Source of the DNA: JAFGAV01 sp041479055
GTDB lineage: Bacteria; Acidobacteriota; Aminicenantia; Aminicenantales; JAFGAV01
Length of the DNA: 64,000 bases
Direction: 5' to 3'
Assembly (NCBI GenBank): GCA_963702835.1
Contig: OY969762.1
Span: forward strand, 1,240,001 to 1,304,000
Part shown: positions 8,759 through 17,215 of the stretch, in pieces
How positions within the stretch are numbered: the first letter of the stretch is position 1
How the letters are laid out: every line of letters begins with the position of its first letter
Notes under the pieces: generated by a model
The model's input: the letters and a program-made list of their open reading frames with translations, nothing else
Told to the model about the DNA's origin: nothing
Databases searched by the model: none
Translations under genes and position numbers: made by a program

Positions 8759-9502
8759 ATGAAACAGAATCTCAGCAGGGTTGAAAAGAAAATCGGCCAT
8801 GTTTTTAACAACAAGAGCTATCTCCGGGAAGCCTTGACTCACAGTTCATTCGCTTATGAAAGGCCGGGACAGGGAGAACGGGACAATGAGGTCCTGGAGT
8901 TCCTGGGAGACTCGGTTATCGGATTGGCCGCCGCCGATATTCTCCAGGCCGCCCATCCCGGGCTCAGCGAGGGTGGGCTGTCCAAATTCAAGGCCATGGT
9001 CACCAGCACCGCTTCTCTGGCCTCCTTCGCCGAAAAGATCAAGCTGGACAAAGCCCTTCTCCTGGGCCGGGGCGAAGAAAAGAGCGGCGGCCGGGAAAAA
9101 AAGACAATCCTGGCCGGTGTCTTTGAAGCCGTGGTGGGCGCCATCCACCGGGACGCTGGGTTCGAACAGGCCCGGGCCTTTGTCGAGCCGTTCATGGAGG
9201 CTGCTCTCAAAAAAGTCAAGAGCGGGGCCTGCCTGATCAACAACTACAAGTCTGCTCTGCAGGAAATTCTCCAGAAGGACAACCTGCCTGCTCCGGTTTA
9301 TCGGACTGTGACCATCACGGGTCCGCCTCATCAGCGCGTTTTTCTGGTGGAGGTCCTCTGTGCGGAGGGGCGGCCGGCCCGGGCCAAGGGAAAGTCCATC
9401 AAGGACGCCGAGCAGAAAGCCGCCCAGAAGGCGCTCAAGGAGCGGCTGGGCCGCAAGATTCGCTCCTTGCCCGGGGAGATGTTCTGGCTGAAGAAGGATT
9501 AA
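8759..9502 (+). CDS. rnc: Ribonuclease III
   Basis: This 247-residue double-strand-specific endoribonuclease processes rRNA precursors and other structured RNA. The RNase III signature is NEVLEFLGDSVIGLAAADIL (about 41-60), with the acidic catalytic residues in ELGD-type positions (EFLGD) and FEAVVGAIHRD (about 122-132). The C-terminal double-stranded RNA-binding domain (about 160-230) has NYKSALQEILQKD and AEQKAAQKALKE. Length is normal. It lies 24 bp after pyrC and 14 bp before the next gene. Confidence 0.95.
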   Translation: MKQNLSRVEKKIGHVFNNKSYLREALTHSSFAYERPGQGERDNEVLEFLGDSVIGLAAADILQAAHPGLSEGGLSKFKAMVTSTASLASFAEKIKLDKALLLGRGEEKSGGREKKTILAGVFEAVVGAIHRDAGFEQARAFVEPFMEAALKKVKSGACLINNYKSALQEILQKDNLPAPVYRTVTITGPPHQRVFLVEVLCAEGRPARAKGKSIKDAEQKAAQKALKERLGRKIRSLPGEMFWLKKD

Positions 9503-9516
9503 GCCTAAGACCAACG

Positions 9517-10116
9517 ATGGCCAAGTGTGTCCGCTGCCGGCAGCGCAAAGCCAAAAGGCCTTGTCCGGCTCTGGGCGGCGACCTGTGCCCCTTATGCTGC
9601 GGACGGCACCGGAATCGCGACATTCGCTGTCCAGACGACTGCCCCTACCTGGCCCAACATTCTCCTTACCAGGAGCAGAGATCTCAGGAAAAAGAAGAAG
9701 AGGATATTTTTCAGGACGAGCGCCTGGTCTGGCTGGCCTACAACATCGAACTCCCCCTGAAGGCCCTGGCCGAACGATACGCCGCCTTTTCCGACGAGGG
9801 GGCTGTGTGGGCCCTGGAATACGCCCGGAACAAGCTCGCCCGCTCCCGCAGCCTGGTCATCCTCCCCGGTGAAGTCATCCGGCCCGGAAACGAGGCCGGG
9901 GAAGCCGTCTTCCAAAGCATGGAGAAATGCCGTTTCGAGCGGAGGGTCATTCTGCCGGGCTACCAGACGGGCTATACGCAGGAAGAAAAGCTGAAGGTCC
10001 TGGACCGCATGCTGCTCGCCGCCCGGTCTTTCCTCAAGGGGAGCTCGGACGGGCGGGCCTTCCTCGACCAGCTCCTGGCGCGGCACCGCCGGGCCGGAGA
10101 GATGTCCCCCCCTTAA
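9517..10116 (+). CDS. Cysteine-rich N-terminus protein, putative zinc-binding
   Basis: I do not recognise a named family for this 199-residue protein. Its first 45 residues contain nine cysteines in the pattern CxxC, then PCPALGGDLCPLCCG, then IRCPDDCPYL, which looks like one or two structural zinc sites. The rest is alpha-helical and charged (EKEEEDIFQDERLVWLAYNIE, LKALAERYAAF). There is no signal peptide or membrane segment. It follows rnc by 14 bp on the same strand and may be in its operon; it converges with the permease gene, overlapping by four bases. A nucleic-acid or regulatory role is possible but unproven. Confidence 0.7.
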   Translation: MAKCVRCRQRKAKRPCPALGGDLCPLCCGRHRNRDIRCPDDCPYLAQHSPYQEQRSQEKEEEDIFQDERLVWLAYNIELPLKALAERYAAFSDEGAVWALEYARNKLARSRSLVILPGEVIRPGNEAGEAVFQSMEKCRFERRVILPGYQTGYTQEEKLKVLDRMLLAARSFLKGSSDGRAFLDQLLARHRRAGEMSPP

Positions 10117-11162
10117 GAACTCATCATCATGGCCAGCGACTTCAAGGCCGGTATGTTGGTGCAGACGATCTTGATGACGGCCAGGATAGGCACGGCCAGG
10201 ATCATGCCCGGAATGCCCCACAGCCAGCCCCAGAAGATCAGGGAGAAGAAGACTAGAAGCGGACTCAGGCCCAGCCCCTGACCCATGGCTCTGACTTCCA
10301 GCAGCCCCATGGCCTGCTCCATCAAGAAAATGATCGCTAGCACCAAAATGCTCAACAGAGGACTCTCGAACTGGAAAAAGGCCATCAGGGCCGGGAAGAT
10401 GGCGGCGAAGACCGCTCCCAGGTTGGGAATATAGTTCAGCAGGAAAGCCAGGAAGCCGAAAACGATGGCGAAATCCAAGCCCAGGACCAGCAGGAACACG
10501 GTGGTCAGCAGGCCGACGACCAGGTTGAGGACAGTCTTGATGACCAGGTATCGTTGGACCTGCTTTCTGATGTGCTCGATGATGGTCAGGATTTGCTTCG
10601 ACCGCTCGGGCGAATAGGCCGCCGGCACTTTTTTCCGGAGCTTGCCGTGGCCGACCATGATAAAGATGAGAAAGAGAAAGACCAGGAACAGGTTGGTCAG
10701 GAAGGAGAAAAAGGGCCCCAGCGAGGCCGCTAGGAACGAGGCGACCCTCTTGACGTCCAGCTTGGTCAGCCATTCCAGGGGGTCCCATTCCCGGCTGGTG
10801 ATATGCAACTTTTCGCGAAGATACTCGGCTAGGTTGTTGATCTTCTGGCCGTATCGTGGGAGATCATCGGCGAAGGCCTTGCCGCTGGAATAAAACAGGG
10901 ATCCCAAGAGGTAAACGATCAGGAAGGTGACAATCAGGATCAGGATGACGGATACGGCCCGGGGGATTTTGCGATGCATCAGGAAATCGAGCACGGGGGC
11001 CAATAGAAAAGCCAGAAAAAGGGCGATGAAGAAAGGAAAGAGGACGGCCCTGGCCAGCCTGAGGATAAGCCCGATCATGAAGACGATCACCAGCACGGTC
11101 ATGGCCTGGTTGAAGTTCCAAGCCAGCTCAGGTTTAGTCTTTTTCTTGGCTTTGGTCGGCAT
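10113..11162 (-). CDS. AI-2E family (PerM-type) permease
   Basis: This 349-residue polytopic membrane protein has about eight hydrophobic segments, the typical opening pair (VLVIVFMIGLILRL, LFPFFIALFLAFLLAPVLDFL) and the GFLAFLLNYIPNLGAVFA motif diagnostic of the AI-2E transporter family. Members export various small molecules or ions; the autoinducer-2 label is historical and the substrate cannot be inferred. The ATG at 11162 was chosen because AAAGGGG precedes it. A GTG 27 bp upstream, overlapping the DUF6599 stop, is an alternative. Confidence 0.88.
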   Translation of the reverse strand: MPTKAKKKTKPELAWNFNQAMTVLVIVFMIGLILRLARAVLFPFFIALFLAFLLAPVLDFLMHRKIPRAVSVILILIVTFLIVYLLGSLFYSSGKAFADDLPRYGQKINNLAEYLREKLHITSREWDPLEWLTKLDVKRVASFLAASLGPFFSFLTNLFLVFLFLIFIMVGHGKLRKKVPAAYSPERSKQILTIIEHIRKQVQRYLVIKTVLNLVVGLLTTVFLLVLGLDFAIVFGFLAFLLNYIPNLGAVFAAIFPALMAFFQFESPLLSILVLAIIFLMEQAMGLLEVRAMGQGLGLSPLLVFFSLIFWGWLWGIPGMILAVPILAVIKIVCTNIPALKSLAMMMSS

Positions 11163-11185
11163 GTGGTCCCCTTTGTCGGCCGGGT

Positions 11186-12109
11186 TCACTTCGGGGGTCC
11201 CCCGAGTGCATCGGCCATCTCAGCCAGGCAGGTGTTGGCCAGTTCCTCCCTGCAGTCCGGAACCCTGATCAGGCCGAAAAGATAGCCGCCTGACCTGGCC
11301 ACAAAGACATTCTTAAGGTATCTGTCCTTCCAAGTGAACACAGGCTGCGCCGCCGGACTATTTCCGGCCGCCACCCCGGCTCGGGATAGGAACTGCTGGA
11401 GCATCCCGGCGGCCCTGTCCGCGGCCCCCGCTTCGATAATGAAGCATTCAAATTCCTCGGCCACCAGCCGGTACTGGGCCGTGTATCCGGCTTCCAGAAA
11501 GCCCATTCCCAAGAAATTCTTCAAGATGAACTTCTCGCTGTTGGCCACTAGATTTTGTCGGGGGAAAGCGGCCAGGACGGAAGGAAAACCGCTCTGGCCG
11601 GAGATCCTGTCCGCTACCAGCCGGGCCGCCCCGAGGAGGACCTCCTCCGCCCCTGGGCCGCCGTCATAACACATCAACTTGACATAAAAGCGGCCGGCCA
11701 AAAAGTTCAGAGCGCCCTCCTCAACATAGCCCTGGACCCCGATAGGCAGGAAGCGGGATTCCGGATATCGCTCGGCGCTGTAGATGCCGAAGGCATTCCG
11801 GGGAGAGCCCATATCATAGACTTCCACGGTCAACGCCGTGGAAGCCCCGTTCTTCTTGTACTGGCCGACGGTAAGATGTTGGAAGTCATAGCTGAGATAG
11901 CTCTCCGCGGCGCCGTCGATGTACTCAAAAAGAGACTCGGGGATGTATTCCTGAAAATTCCCGTCCCTAACCCATCCGGCCAATTGAGGCAAGAGGAGCT
12001 CGGGGCCGGCCTTCTGTTGAGTTCCCCCGTCCCGCCCGGCCAGCAGGCTGAGGACCAAACAAAATCCGGAAACTATCATAGAGCGCTTGCTGCTAAACAG
12101 CCTGAACAC
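11186..12109 (-). CDS. DUF6599 family secreted protein
   Basis: This 307-residue protein has an N-terminal signal-type hydrophobic stretch (about 10-25). The mature part resembles DUF6599, with GWVRDGNFQEYIPESLFEYI, DGAAESYLSYDF and VEVYDMGSPRNAFGIYS. The family has no known function. The start is GTG, preceded by AGGAAGAG, and was preferred over an ATG 30 bp downstream that lacks a ribosome-binding site. It is followed directly by the permease gene, so the two form an operon. Confidence 0.75.
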   Translation of the reverse strand: MFRLFSSKRSMIVSGFCLVLSLLAGRDGGTQQKAGPELLLPQLAGWVRDGNFQEYIPESLFEYIDGAAESYLSYDFQHLTVGQYKKNGASTALTVEVYDMGSPRNAFGIYSAERYPESRFLPIGVQGYVEEGALNFLAGRFYVKLMCYDGGPGAEEVLLGAARLVADRISGQSGFPSVLAAFPRQNLVANSEKFILKNFLGMGFLEAGYTAQYRLVAEEFECFIIEAGAADRAAGMLQQFLSRAGVAAGNSPAAQPVFTWKDRYLKNVFVARSGGYLFGLIRVPDCREELANTCLAEMADALGGPPK

Positions 12110-12146
12110 TGATCACTCTTCCTGTTATTTAATAATTGGCGTTTTC

Positions 12147-12175
12147 ATGATACCCGGTCACTCCGTTGTTTGCAA
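12147..12175 (-). promoter_or_regulatory. Predicted promoter of the DUF6599-permease operon
   Basis: On the minus strand TTGCAA (12175-12170), a 17-bp spacer and TATCAT (12152-12147) sit upstream of the GTG at 12109. The predicted leader is about 30 nt and contains the ribosome-binding site. Confidence 0.4.
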
Positions 12176-12225
12176 GAATCTCCGGGCAGAAGCTCAAGCT
12201 AGCAAGCATCTCCGTTCCTATGATT

Positions 12226-12318
12226 CATGGGGAGGGGTGGCACGGCGGAGGGGCTCCCCGCCCGCGCGCAGCCTGGCGAGCACGGACGGGGAGGAGCCGT
12301 GACAGGACCCCTCCTCTT
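12226..12318 (+). repeat. 93-bp hairpin repeat, copy 1
   Basis: This GC-rich element recurs in inverted orientation at 37117-37209 with the same 93-bp length and four substitutions. It folds into one long arm. An outer stem pairs bases 4-13 with 82-91 and 16-21 with 71-76. An 11-bp inner stem pairs 29-39 with 58-68 (one mismatch) and closes an 18-nt apical loop. It lies in the 285-bp gap between the divergent DUF6599 and DUF362 genes. It has no coding potential that fits its neighbours. It resembles REP/BIME-type dispersed palindromes; no transposase is nearby. Confidence 0.85.
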
Positions 12319-12394
12319 CTTGAAAGTCTGATCAAGGAAAAGGAGATGCTAGCCCAAGTTGACAGCCTTCAACAACGGGAGTAATTTCTAAAAG

Positions 12395-13291
12395 ATGCCG
12401 ATTTCCAAGGTGGTCCTGGTCAAAGCCAAAGGGATATTGGCTTCGGACGGATCCGTGGACTCGGCCAGAGCCCGTCGGGCCATGGAGGCAGGACTCCGGG
12501 AGCTGACCGGCGCCGGCCGCGCCGTTGAGGCGGCCGGCCGGCTTTTCTCCAGGTCGGACAGGGCCGGGATCAAGATCAACGCCATCGCCGGCCGGAGCCT
12601 GACCACTAAGCCCGAAACCTCCCTGGCCCTGGCCGGACTGCTGACCGATGCCGGACTCCCCGCTTCGAACATCATCATCTGGGACCGGACCAACCGTGAG
12701 CTCAAAGAGGCCGGCTACAAACTGAACCTGGTCCTGGGGGGGCCAAAGGTCATGGGAACGGATACCAACGGGTTCGGTTATGAATCTGAGATCAGCTCCC
12801 ACCGAACGATCGGCAGCCTGTTCTCGACACTGCTCACTAGAAACATTACGGCCTCCATCAGCCTGGCTTTGCTCAAGGACCACGGCATGGCCGGCGTCAC
12901 GGCCGGCATGAAGAACTATTACGGCGCCGTCCATAACCCCAACAAGTACCACGATTCCGGATGCAATCCGTATATCGCCGATCTGCTTGATACTCCCGAG
13001 GTCAAGTCCAAACACAAGCTGACGATCCTGGACTGCCTGCTGGTCCAGTATCATCGCGGCCCTTCCCATCATGCCCGCTGGGCGGAGCGGCTGGAGACGA
13101 TACTTTTCAGCCTGGACCCGGTGGCCGCCGACAGCGCCGGCTGGAGCATCATCGAACGCCTGCGGGCCGGGGCCGGCCTGCCCTCTCTCAAGGAGGACGG
13201 CCGGGAGCCCATTTATCTTGATACGGCCGAGCGGATGGGTCTGGGCAACGCCCGGCCGGAGAACATTCGGACGATGGAGCTCGAGGTCTGA
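12395..13291 (+). CDS. DUF362 domain-containing protein
   Basis: This 298-residue protein has the DUF362 layout: an N-terminal VVLVKAKGI strand, IKINAIAGRSLTTKPE, LLTDAGLPASNIIIWDR, and a C-terminal LDPVAADSAGW segment. No Cys-rich ferredoxin motif is present, unlike many DUF362 proteins that carry 4Fe-4S clusters. No signal peptide is visible. Function of the family is unclear. It is followed 40 bp later by an AmmeMemoRadiSam radical SAM gene, suggesting joint function. Confidence 0.82.
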   Translation: MPISKVVLVKAKGILASDGSVDSARARRAMEAGLRELTGAGRAVEAAGRLFSRSDRAGIKINAIAGRSLTTKPETSLALAGLLTDAGLPASNIIIWDRTNRELKEAGYKLNLVLGGPKVMGTDTNGFGYESEISSHRTIGSLFSTLLTRNITASISLALLKDHGMAGVTAGMKNYYGAVHNPNKYHDSGCNPYIADLLDTPEVKSKHKLTILDCLLVQYHRGPSHHARWAERLETILFSLDPVAADSAGWSIIERLRAGAGLPSLKEDGREPIYLDTAERMGLGNARPENIRTMELEV

Positions 13292-13331
13292 CCCGGGGAG
13301 GCTCAGGAAAAGAACGCGGAAGCTGTCTAAC

Positions 13332-14459
13332 ATGAAGATGAATAGAAGGCGGTTTTTTCAGACAGCGGCCGGCGCAGGGCTGGCCTTGGGAACGAATGCC
13401 GTCCCCCTGCTGACCCACCTCTATGCCTTCGCCGAACAAGCCAGCCTCTCCAGGGTCGAAGCCCGCCACTACCGCAAGCACCCGGACCAAGAGGTCGAAT
13501 GTCAGCTCTGTCCCCGCAACTGCAAGCTGGGTGACAAGGAGCGGGGATACTGCGGAGTCCGGGAGAACAACGGGGGGACCTACTACACGCTCATTTACGG
13601 CAAGGTCTGCTCGCTCAACGCCGACCCGATCGAGAAAAAACCCTTCTTCCATTTTCTGCCGGGCACTTCGGCCTTGTCCCTGGCCACCGCCGGCTGTAAC
13701 GTGAACTGCAAATTCTGCCAGAACTGGGAAATCTCCCAGGTCCGGCCGGAACAGGTCCGCAACATCGACCTGCCGCCCGCCGAGGCGGCCAACCTGGCCC
13801 GCCGCTACAATTGCCCCTCCCTGGCCTACACCTACAGCGAACCGGTGGTCTTCTTTGAATACATGATGGACACGGCCGAAGCGGGCCGCCGGCAGGGGCT
13901 GCGGAACGTTGTCGTCACCGGGGGCCACATCAACCCCGAACCCTTGGCCGAACTGGTCAAGGCCGTGGACGCCATCAAGGTGGACCTCAAGGGTTTCACT
14001 CAGGAATTCTACACGGACCAGGTCCACGGCTCGCTCCAGCCGGTGCTGGAAGCCATCAAGACCATCGCCCACAGCAAGGCCTGGCTGGAGATCGTCTATC
14101 TGGTCATCCCCACCTTGAACGACAACCTCGACGACATCCGCAGAATGTGCCGCTGGATCATCAAGGAAATCGGGCCGGACGTGCCGCTCCACTTCTCGCG
14201 CTTTCATCCGATGTACCTCCTCAAGAACCTGCCCCCCACGCCCATCGCCACCCTGGAGAAAGCCCACGCTGCCGCCCAGGAAGAAGGGCTTCATTATGTC
14301 TATATCGGCAATGTGCCGGGCCACCAGGCCGAAAATACTTTTTGCCCGAACTGCCGGAACATGGTCGTCCGGCGGGTGGGCTACGAGATACAGCGCCTTG
14401 AATTGAGGTCCGGCCAATGCCGGTTCTGCCGCCATCCCATCCCGGGAATCTGGGCTTGA
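13332..14459 (+). CDS. amrS: AmmeMemoRadiSam system radical SAM enzyme with Tat-like leader
   Basis: This 375-residue protein carries the radical SAM cluster motif CNVNCKFC (CX3CX2C, about residues 123-130) within TAGCNVNCKFCQNWEISQ. An N-terminal cysteine set lies in CQLCPRNCKLGDKERGYCGV and a C-terminal CPNC/CRFC pair near the end. This is the layout of the AmrS family, whose reaction is not established. The start was set at 13332 because it begins MKMNRRRFFQTAAGAGLALG, a clear twin-arginine-type leader; an upstream extension of the frame would overlap DUF362. An exported radical SAM protein is unusual. The C-terminus overlaps the start of the next gene. Confidence 0.88.
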   Translation: MKMNRRRFFQTAAGAGLALGTNAVPLLTHLYAFAEQASLSRVEARHYRKHPDQEVECQLCPRNCKLGDKERGYCGVRENNGGTYYTLIYGKVCSLNADPIEKKPFFHFLPGTSALSLATAGCNVNCKFCQNWEISQVRPEQVRNIDLPPAEAANLARRYNCPSLAYTYSEPVVFFEYMMDTAEAGRRQGLRNVVVTGGHINPEPLAELVKAVDAIKVDLKGFTQEFYTDQVHGSLQPVLEAIKTIAHSKAWLEIVYLVIPTLNDNLDDIRRMCRWIIKEIGPDVPLHFSRFHPMYLLKNLPPTPIATLEKAHAAAQEEGLHYVYIGNVPGHQAENTFCPNCRNMVVRRVGYEIQRLELRSGQCRFCRHPIPGIWA

Positions 14460-16588
14460 AACGATCGCTGCCTCCCTTCCTGTTGGGGTTCCTGTCCATC
14501 TCCTTCCAGGTCATCCTGCTGCGCGAATTTTCCGTCCACTTCCACGGCAACGAAATGACTTTTGGATGCCTGCTGGCGGCCTGGCTGCTGTGGGGCGGGC
14601 TGGGCAGCCTGCTGGCCCATCGTTTCAGAATCCGGCCGGGGCGATTCACCGCGCTCCTCTGTCTGGTCCTAGTCCTGTTCCCCGTCTGTCTGGCCGGGCT
14701 GCGGCTGTCGCGGCTTCCGCTCGGCCTCCTGCCCACGGAGATCACGGGCCTGACCTTGATGCTGGGCTTTGCCCTGGCCCTCACCCTGTTCCCCAGCCTC
14801 CTCTGCGGGATAATGTTCGTGGCCGCCGCCGAGCTGCGCGGCGAAGATGCGAGCGGCGTTTACCGCCTGGAGGCGCTGGGGGCCACGGCCGGAGGCCTGG
14901 TGGTCCATTTTCTCCTCATCCCCCATCTCTCTAATTGGCAAGCTGCCGCCCTCATCGGCCTGGCGGCGCTGGCCCTGGGGTTGGTTGGCCGGGCCGGGAA
15001 AATTTCTCCCGCTCTTCCGGCCGCCGCGGGCCTGGCCCTGGTCCTTCTGGCCTTCTTTGATGGTCCGGCCAACAGGCTCTACTGGAATCCGCTGGAGCTT
15101 GTCCGGACCAAGGATACGCCCTACGGCAAGCTGCAGGCGGTGCGGACGGACGGTGAAATATCCCTTTACATCAACGGCGTGATGGCCTACTCCACGGCCG
15201 ACCCGTCTTCAGCCGAAGAAGCGGTCCATTTCGCCCTGCTCCAGCGGCCCAACGCCCGCCGAGCCCTGCTCATCGGCGGCGGCGCAGGCGGCGGGCTGGA
15301 ACAGGGGCTAAAGTACCCCGGCCTGCTCTTGGATTATGTCGAGCTCGACCCGGAAGTCATCAGGATGTCGAAGGAGCTTCTGCCTCCGCAAAAAAGGGCT
15401 GCCTTTTCCAACCCCCGGGTGCGAATCTTCACCCAGGACGGCCGGGCCTTTCTCAGCCGAACAGAGGAACGATACGACGCCGTGCTGCTCGACCTCCCCG
15501 AACCGTCCACGGCCCAGCTTAACCGCTTCTACACCCGACAGTTCTTTGAGACGGCCGCGCACAAACTCAGGCCGGGGGGACTTCTCTCTATGCGCCTGCC
15601 ATCCTCAGAGAACTACATCAGCCCTTCCCGGCAGCGCTTCTTGAGCTCTCTCTACCAGACCTTAAAGGCCGTTTTTCCCCAGGTCGAGGTCGTTCCCGGA
15701 GCCACGAATATATTTCTGGCCTCGGCCTCACCCCTGACCCTTGAGGCTGAAACACTGAGCCGCGAGCTGAATAGCCGGGGAATCCTCAATACTTACGTCC
15801 GCAGCGAACTGCTGCGCGACCGTCTAAGCCCGTTCCGGGTCGAATGGCTGCGCCGGACGCTGGCCCAGGGGCCGAAGTCCATCAATACCGACCTTGTTCC
15901 CCTCTGCTACTTTTTCGTCTCCATCCTGTGGGCTTCCCAATTCCGCGGGCTGGAAACCGGAGCCCTGGAATATCTGTCGCGGCTGCCTCCGGTCATCCTG
16001 ATCGGGCTGCCTTTGGCCCTAGCTTTATTGCTTCTTTTATTTCTCAGGTTCAGGAACAGACCGGCCGCATCTTTGCTCGTCCCCCTGGGCCTTCTCGGGT
16101 TCTCGGGTATCATAGTAGAGATCCTCGTCCTGCTGTGGTATCAGACCCTGTACGGAGCGGCCTACGGACGGATCGCCCTGCTATTGGCCTCTTTTATGGC
16201 CGGCTTGTGGCTGGGCTCAACCTGGAGCCAGAAATGGAAGCATCATTCCCTATCCCAGATTAAGCTTATTCAAGGTGGACTCTGCCTTCTAGTCGGCTTT
16301 ATCATCCTCGCTCTCCGCTTCCAGCCTCCTCAGGCTGCCCTATTCGGGCTCCTCCTAGTTTTCGGCTTCCTCTCCGGAAGCTTATTCGTTTCGGCCAACC
16401 GCCTTTTCATCAAAAGTCGCAAGAATTTGGGGACGGGCTATGGGCTGGACCTTCTCGGCTCCTTCCTGGGCGCCCTGGCCGCCTCAGCCTTCCTCATCCC
16501 CCTGGCCGGCCTGCCGCTGACAGTAGTTCTTCTTCTAGGATTGAACCTTCTCGTCCTGGTTTTTCTCTTCACTTTCCGTCTAGCATAA
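14417..16588 (+). CDS. Membrane-embedded spermidine synthase-like protein
   Basis: This 723-residue fusion has about six N-terminal membrane helices (1-215), a soluble Rossmann methyltransferase/aminopropyltransferase-like domain (about 225-480) and about seven C-terminal helices (490-720). The nucleotide-binding glycines are in LLIGGGAGGGLEQGL and the acidic ribose-binding position in VELDPEV. The catalytic loop reads YDAVLLDLPEPSTAQLNRFY; the second acid of the usual DxxD spermidine synthase loop is missing, so polyamine synthesis is doubtful. It overlaps amrS by 43 bp with GAGG before the ATG. A TTG at 14456 (TTGA overlap) is an alternative start. Confidence 0.8.
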   Translation: MPVLPPSHPGNLGLKRSLPPFLLGFLSISFQVILLREFSVHFHGNEMTFGCLLAAWLLWGGLGSLLAHRFRIRPGRFTALLCLVLVLFPVCLAGLRLSRLPLGLLPTEITGLTLMLGFALALTLFPSLLCGIMFVAAAELRGEDASGVYRLEALGATAGGLVVHFLLIPHLSNWQAAALIGLAALALGLVGRAGKISPALPAAAGLALVLLAFFDGPANRLYWNPLELVRTKDTPYGKLQAVRTDGEISLYINGVMAYSTADPSSAEEAVHFALLQRPNARRALLIGGGAGGGLEQGLKYPGLLLDYVELDPEVIRMSKELLPPQKRAAFSNPRVRIFTQDGRAFLSRTEERYDAVLLDLPEPSTAQLNRFYTRQFFETAAHKLRPGGLLSMRLPSSENYISPSRQRFLSSLYQTLKAVFPQVEVVPGATNIFLASASPLTLEAETLSRELNSRGILNTYVRSELLRDRLSPFRVEWLRRTLAQGPKSINTDLVPLCYFFVSILWASQFRGLETGALEYLSRLPPVILIGLPLALALLLLLFLRFRNRPAASLLVPLGLLGFSGIIVEILVLLWYQTLYGAAYGRIALLLASFMAGLWLGSTWSQKWKHHSLSQIKLIQGGLCLLVGFIILALRFQPPQAALFGLLLVFGFLSGSLFVSANRLFIKSRKNLGTGYGLDLLGSFLGALAASAFLIPLAGLPLTVVLLLGLNLLVLVFLFTFRLA

Positions 16589-16658
16589 GCCTCTAATCAA
16601 ACCTGCGGCAATTGTTTTGATTTTTCCGGAACATAGAGCCCTTTTTGCCTGTTTTGCC

Positions 16659-16687
16659 TTGACAGGGTTGGGCATTTGTGATTAACT
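16659..16687 (+). promoter_or_regulatory. Possible promoter of the hdr-kor-flx-frd cluster
   Basis: A consensus TTGACA (16659-16664) is followed after 17 bp by a weak TTAACT (16682-16687). It lies in the 163-bp gap before hdrC, the only sizeable gap before the thirteen-gene cluster. A T-rich stretch and AAGAAT follow near 16697-16710. Confidence 0.35.
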
Positions 16688-16751
16688 GGACAGTCCTTTT
16701 TTTTAAGAATACAGAGTTCGGATCTTCCGACGCTGGAGAAGGGTTTAACGC

Positions 16752-17159
16752 ATGCGTACTCATATTTCCCGTAAAGAAATCCGCAATGACTTCGTCCGTA
16801 AGGTCGAGGAGCTGAGCGGACAAAATCTGCTGGTCTGCTACCAGTGCGGCAAATGTTCGGCGGGTTGTCCCCAGGCGGGCCAGATGGACATCCTGCCCAA
16901 CCAGGTCATCAGGCTGGCCCAGTTGGGCCAGAAGGAGGATCTGGTCGGGTCCCAGACCATCTGGCTCTGTGCTTCCTGTCTGACCTGCAACGTCCGCTGC
17001 CCCAAGGGAGTCAAGATCGCCGAGGTCATGGAAGCCGTCCGCCAGATTGTGCTCCGCAAGCGGCAGGACCACCTCCACATCGAGAAGCTCACGGACGAAC
17101 AGCTTGAATCGCTGCCGCCCATCGCCCTGATCGCCAGCTTCCGCAAGTCCACCTCCTGA
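16752..17159 (+). CDS. hdrC: Heterodisulfide reductase subunit C-like iron-sulfur protein
   Basis: This 135-residue protein has two 4Fe-4S motifs, CYQCGKCSAGCP (about 29-40) and CASCLTCNVRCP (about 75-86), each ending in Cys-Pro as in HdrC. HdrC passes electrons between the flavin subunit HdrA and the catalytic HdrB. It is soluble, with no membrane segment. hdrB follows 56 bp later. It is the first gene of a thirteen-gene redox cluster. Confidence 0.9.
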   Translation: MRTHISRKEIRNDFVRKVEELSGQNLLVCYQCGKCSAGCPQAGQMDILPNQVIRLAQLGQKEDLVGSQTIWLCASCLTCNVRCPKGVKIAEVMEAVRQIVLRKRQDHLHIEKLTDEQLESLPPIALIASFRKSTS

Positions 17160-17215
17160 CAGCCGCTCGGTGATGCGCCTTTGACCGGACATCCTCCAGA
17201 CATGAGGAAACCATC

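Noticed and set aside
12166..12384. Short open frame across the 93-bp repeat
   Set aside because: It reads through the hairpin and has no counterpart at copy 2.
16597..16626. Intrinsic terminator after the spermidine-synthase-like gene
   Set aside because: ATCAAA/TTTGAT with a following T-run is only 6 bp and AT-rich; too weak to call.
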